Below are positions 61,485 to 64,000 of a stretch of DNA of 64,000 bases, piece after piece. A program made the position numbers and the translations under genes. This DNA comes from Chryseobacterium sp. YIM B08800. GTDB lineage: Bacteria; Bacteroidota; Bacteroidia; Flavobacteriales; Weeksellaceae. Every line of letters starts with the position of its first letter. Position 1 is the stretch's first letter. The notes below the pieces were generated by a model. The model saw nothing but the letters and a program-made list of their open reading frames with translations. It ran no database searches and was not told the DNA's origin. The DNA is taken from the NCBI RefSeq assembly GCF_026163565.1, contig NZ_JAPDKN010000030.1:30168-94167 (forward strand), read 5' to 3'.

Positions 61485-63773
61485 ATGTCAAGTAAAACTC
61501 ACCGCGACGAAAAAAACTTTAGTCAGGCAGCGTTAGATTATCATAAAGCAGAACCCAAAGGAAAGATTGAGGTAATTCCTTCAAAGCCACACTCATCGCA
61601 GAGAGATTTGTCTTTGGCATATTCTCCGGGAGTGGCTATTCCTTGTCTGGAAATTGAAAAAAATCCTGAAACGGTTTATGATTATACAGGAAAAGGAAAT
61701 TTGGTGGCGGTTATTTCAAACGGAACAGCAGTTCTTGGTTTGGGAGACATCGGAGCTGAAGCTTCAAAACCGGTAATGGAAGGGAAAGGTCTTTTGTTTA
61801 AGATTTTTGCAGACATCAACGTTTTTGATATTGAAATTGACGAAAAAGATCCCGATAAATTTATCCAGATCGTAAAAGGGATTGCTCCAACTTTTGGAGG
61901 GATCAACCTTGAAGATATCAAAGCTCCGGAAGCTTTTTATATTGAGCAAAAATTAAAAGAAGAATTAGATATTCCGTTGATGCACGATGATCAGCATGGA
62001 ACGGCTATTATTTCTGCAGCAGCATTGATCAACTCTCTTCAGATTGCCAATAAGAATATCGAAGAAGTGAAAATGGTGGTAAACGGAGCAGGAGCTGCGG
62101 CAATTGCTTGTACCAATCTTTATATTTCTCTTGGTTTAAAAAGAGAAAATGTATTGATGTGCGACAGTAAAGGTGTTATCAACCATAAAAGAGAAAATCT
62201 TACTCCTGAAAAATTAGATTTCATCGCTCAAACGGATATTGAAACTTTAGAAGATGCTGTAAAAGGATCAGATGTTTTCATTGGTTTATCTAAAGGAAAC
62301 GTGATGAGCCCTGAAATGCTTTTAAGTATGAACGAAAATCCAATCGTTTTTGCTTTGGCAAATCCGGATCCTGAAATTGCTTATGATCTTGCGGTAGAAA
62401 CCAGAAAAGATGTCATCATGGCGACGGGAAGAAGTGATTATCCTAATCAGGTAAACAATGTTCTTGGTTTTCCATATATTTTCCGTGGCGCATTAGATGT
62501 TCAGGCAAAAGGAATTAATGAAGAAATGAAATTGGCAGCAGTTCATGCAATTGCTGATTTGGCCAAAGAACCGGTTCCTGAAGCGGTAATTTTAGCTTAT
62601 AACGTTAAGAATTTACAGTTTGGTAGAGAATATTTTATTCCGAAACCATTTGACAACAGATTAATTACCAAAGTATCAAGTGCAGTTGCAAAAGCGGCTA
62701 TTGATAGTGGTATTGCAAGAAAAACAATAGCAGATTTCGACGAATACGAAACTCAGCTTCTCGACAGAATGGGAAGAGATGAGAAGTTGGTAAGAATGAT
62801 GCAAAACCGTGCAAAAGCTAATCCGAAAAGAATCACTTTAGGAAATGCTGAAGAATATAATGTTCTGAAAGCTGCACAGATTTTATATGAAGAAGGAATT
62901 GCTCATCCTATTCTTTTAGGAGACAAAAAGTATGTGAAAGAGCAAATGGAGCGTTTCGGAATCAACATTGATGTTCCGATTATCGATCCTAGTGATGACG
63001 ATCAAAAAGAAAACAGAAAAAAATACAGAGAAACCCTTTGGAAACTTCGTCAGAGAAAAGGGATGAACGAGTACAAGGCAAAAAGATACGTTCGACAGAG
63101 AGACTATTTTGGTCCTTTGATGTTAAAACATGGTGATACAGACGGATTGATTATTGGTTTTTCTAAAAACTATGTTTCTACTTTAAGACCTGTTTTAGAA
63201 GTAATCGAAAAAGATAAAGGGGTTGATAAAGTCGCGGCAATGATGATGATTTTATCTGAAAAGAAACCTATTTTCTTTGCAGATACTTCGATTAACCAAA
63301 ATCCTACCGCTGAAGATTTAGTGAATATTGCTAAAATGGCAGAACACACCGTGAAGTCATTCGCTATCGAGCCGAGAATTGCCATGTTAGGTTTCGAAAA
63401 CTTTTCTGCCATTTCTGATACTTCCAAAAAAGTGGCGAAAGCAGTAAATATTCTTCATGAGAAATTCCCGAAAATGATTGTGGATGGAGAAATTCAGCCT
63501 GATTTTGCAATGAACTCTGATCATTTAAGTGATTATCCGTTCTCAAAATTAGGAACAACTCCGGCAAACACATTCATCTTCCCGAATCTAGAATCTGCAA
63601 ACTTATCTTACAAAATCATCAGAGGAATGAAAGTTGCTCAGGTAATCGGACCAATCTTGATGGGATTGAAACAGCCGGTTCACGTTTTACAAATGCGTTC
63701 AAGTGTAGATGAAATTGTAAACTTAGCAACAGTTGCAGTTTTGGATGCACAGAGAAGAGAGGTTAAAAAATAA
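61485..63773 (+). CDS. maeB: NADP-dependent malic enzyme with C-terminal phosphotransacetylase-like domain
   Basis: 762 aa, the MaeB type. N-terminal malic domain (about 20-430): SLAYSPGVAIPCLEIEKNPE, GLGDIGAEASKPVMEGKGLLFKIFADINVFDIEID, MHDDQHGTAIISAAAL and NGAGAAAIACTNLY (NADP-binding). C-terminal phosphate acetyltransferase-like domain (about 440-762), thought to be regulatory. Decarboxylates malate to pyruvate and NADPH. Followed by a 45-bp composite repeat and a strong terminator. Confidence 0.96.
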   Translation: MSSKTHRDEKNFSQAALDYHKAEPKGKIEVIPSKPHSSQRDLSLAYSPGVAIPCLEIEKNPETVYDYTGKGNLVAVISNGTAVLGLGDIGAEASKPVMEGKGLLFKIFADINVFDIEIDEKDPDKFIQIVKGIAPTFGGINLEDIKAPEAFYIEQKLKEELDIPLMHDDQHGTAIISAAALINSLQIANKNIEEVKMVVNGAGAAAIACTNLYISLGLKRENVLMCDSKGVINHKRENLTPEKLDFIAQTDIETLEDAVKGSDVFIGLSKGNVMSPEMLLSMNENPIVFALANPDPEIAYDLAVETRKDVIMATGRSDYPNQVNNVLGFPYIFRGALDVQAKGINEEMKLAAVHAIADLAKEPVPEAVILAYNVKNLQFGREYFIPKPFDNRLITKVSSAVAKAAIDSGIARKTIADFDEYETQLLDRMGRDEKLVRMMQNRAKANPKRITLGNAEEYNVLKAAQILYEEGIAHPILLGDKKYVKEQMERFGINIDVPIIDPSDDDQKENRKKYRETLWKLRQRKGMNEYKAKRYVRQRDYFGPLMLKHGDTDGLIIGFSKNYVSTLRPVLEVIEKDKGVDKVAAMMMILSEKKPIFFADTSINQNPTAEDLVNIAKMAEHTVKSFAIEPRIAMLGFENFSAISDTSKKVAKAVNILHEKFPKMIVDGEIQPDFAMNSDHLSDYPFSKLGTTPANTFIFPNLESANLSYKIIRGMKVAQVIGPILMGLKQPVHVLQMRSSVDEIVNLATVAVLDAQRREVKK

Positions 63774-63784
63774 TTTTTGATTGA

Positions 63785-63831
63785 AGTCCCGAAGGGACGA
63801 CTTAATAAAGGATAGGATAAAATCCTATCCA
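63785..63831. repeat. Composite palindromic repeat, copy 2
   Basis: GTCCC-GAA-GGGAC then GGATAGGAT-AAA-ATCCTATCC; copy 1 is at 10590-10636. The pair is embedded between a stop codon and a terminator in both places. Confidence 0.8.
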
Positions 63832-63848
63832 TCAAAAATATAAATCAA

Positions 63849-63887
63849 AAAAGTCGGGCAGAATTCGTAGAATTCTGCCCGACTTTT
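63849..63887. terminator. Bidirectional terminator at the window end
   Basis: Eighteen-bp perfect stem AAAAGTCGGGCAGAATTC / GAATTCTGCCCGACTTTT with loop GTA. Confidence 0.9.
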
Positions 63888-63891
63888 GTTT

Positions 63892-64000
63892 TTACGTAAG
63901 CTGTATCTTCGATTTAGCAATACCTTTCCTTAATATAATAAACGTGGTCACTCCCACAATTACTTCTATCAAAGCGCTTCCCCAATAAATACTTTTCACT
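63892..64000 (-). CDS. C-terminus of a membrane protein (partial, 5' end outside window)
   Basis: An open minus-strand frame enters from the window end and stops at 63892-63894: VKSIYWGSALIEVIVGVTTFIILRKGIAKSKIQLT. Hydrophobic helix then basic tail, as in the end of an inner-membrane protein. Only about 35 residues are visible; family unknown. Confidence 0.5.
   Translation of the reverse strand, partial: VKSIYWGSALIEVIVGVTTFIILRKGIAKSKIQLT

Overview
The window looks like a chromosomal segment of a Chryseobacterium-like flavobacterium (Bacteroidota). It is AT-rich. Several secreted proteins end in type IX secretion (T9SS) type A sorting domains. Promoters fit the Bacteroidota pattern TTTG, about 16-22 nt, TAnnTTTG. 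Start regions are AU-rich with few Shine-Dalgarno sites. I cannot name the species from sequence alone.

Layout. 1-5.2 kb: end of rpoB, rpoC and a small DUF3467 gene. 5.3-9.2 kb: a Crp/Fnr regulator followed by a compact envelope operon (DUF5777 barrel, c-type cytochrome lipoprotein, YceI, exported ankyrin protein, DOMON-T9SS protein), preceded by a perfect Crp-type operator. 9.3-14.7 kb: a nucleotide pyrophosphatase/phosphodiesterase, a zinc alcohol dehydrogenase divergent from an AraC regulator, and a type B carboxylesterase. 15.1-30 kb: a phenylacetate catabolic cluster, paaK-E-A-B-C-D-G-[four-helix-bundle gene]-H-hyp-I-J-Y, then a frameshifted RAYT, an esterase and paaZ. PaaK makes phenylacetyl-CoA, PaaABCDE epoxidises the ring, PaaG isomerises to the oxepin, PaaZ opens and oxidises it, and PaaH/PaaJ complete the beta-oxidation. 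30-34.7 kb: DUF4241, a SMUG2-like glycosylase, an intact RAYT with its REP hairpins, a methyltransferase, a crotonase-fold protein and a GNAT. 34.9-42.9 kb: an AprA-like methyltransferase, then small membrane proteins, a winged-helix regulator with two matching predicted operators, a metallophosphoesterase, a Coq4-like protein and a DUF4153-type membrane protein. 42.9-51.5 kb: lipoproteins, dtd, greA, HIT, clpX, a T9SS protein, a TlpA-like thioredoxin and tRNA-Met. 51.8-64 kb: a TPR-LuxR membrane regulator, a T9SS protein, DUF3810, a sugar MFS transporter, PlsC, GtrA, an N-acetylglucosamine kinase-like protein and a malic enzyme-phosphotransacetylase fusion.

Most striking pattern: many intergenic gaps hold inverted arms made of short degenerate tandem units. 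The unit length is specific to the locus: 7 bp at rpoB/rpoC and rpoC/DUF3467, 8 bp through the whole paa cluster and around paaZ, 9 bp at 34.9 kb. In the paa cluster nine junctions carry arms built on TNNGNNAA octamers. At two independent loci with different unit sequences, a four-helix-bundle (S23/IVP family) gene sits exactly between the two arms. I propose these as one class of element, possibly mobilised or maintained by the four-helix-bundle protein. Alongside are two RAYT/REP families, a 45-bp composite palindromic repeat at both ends of the window, and dispersed 9-mer repeats.
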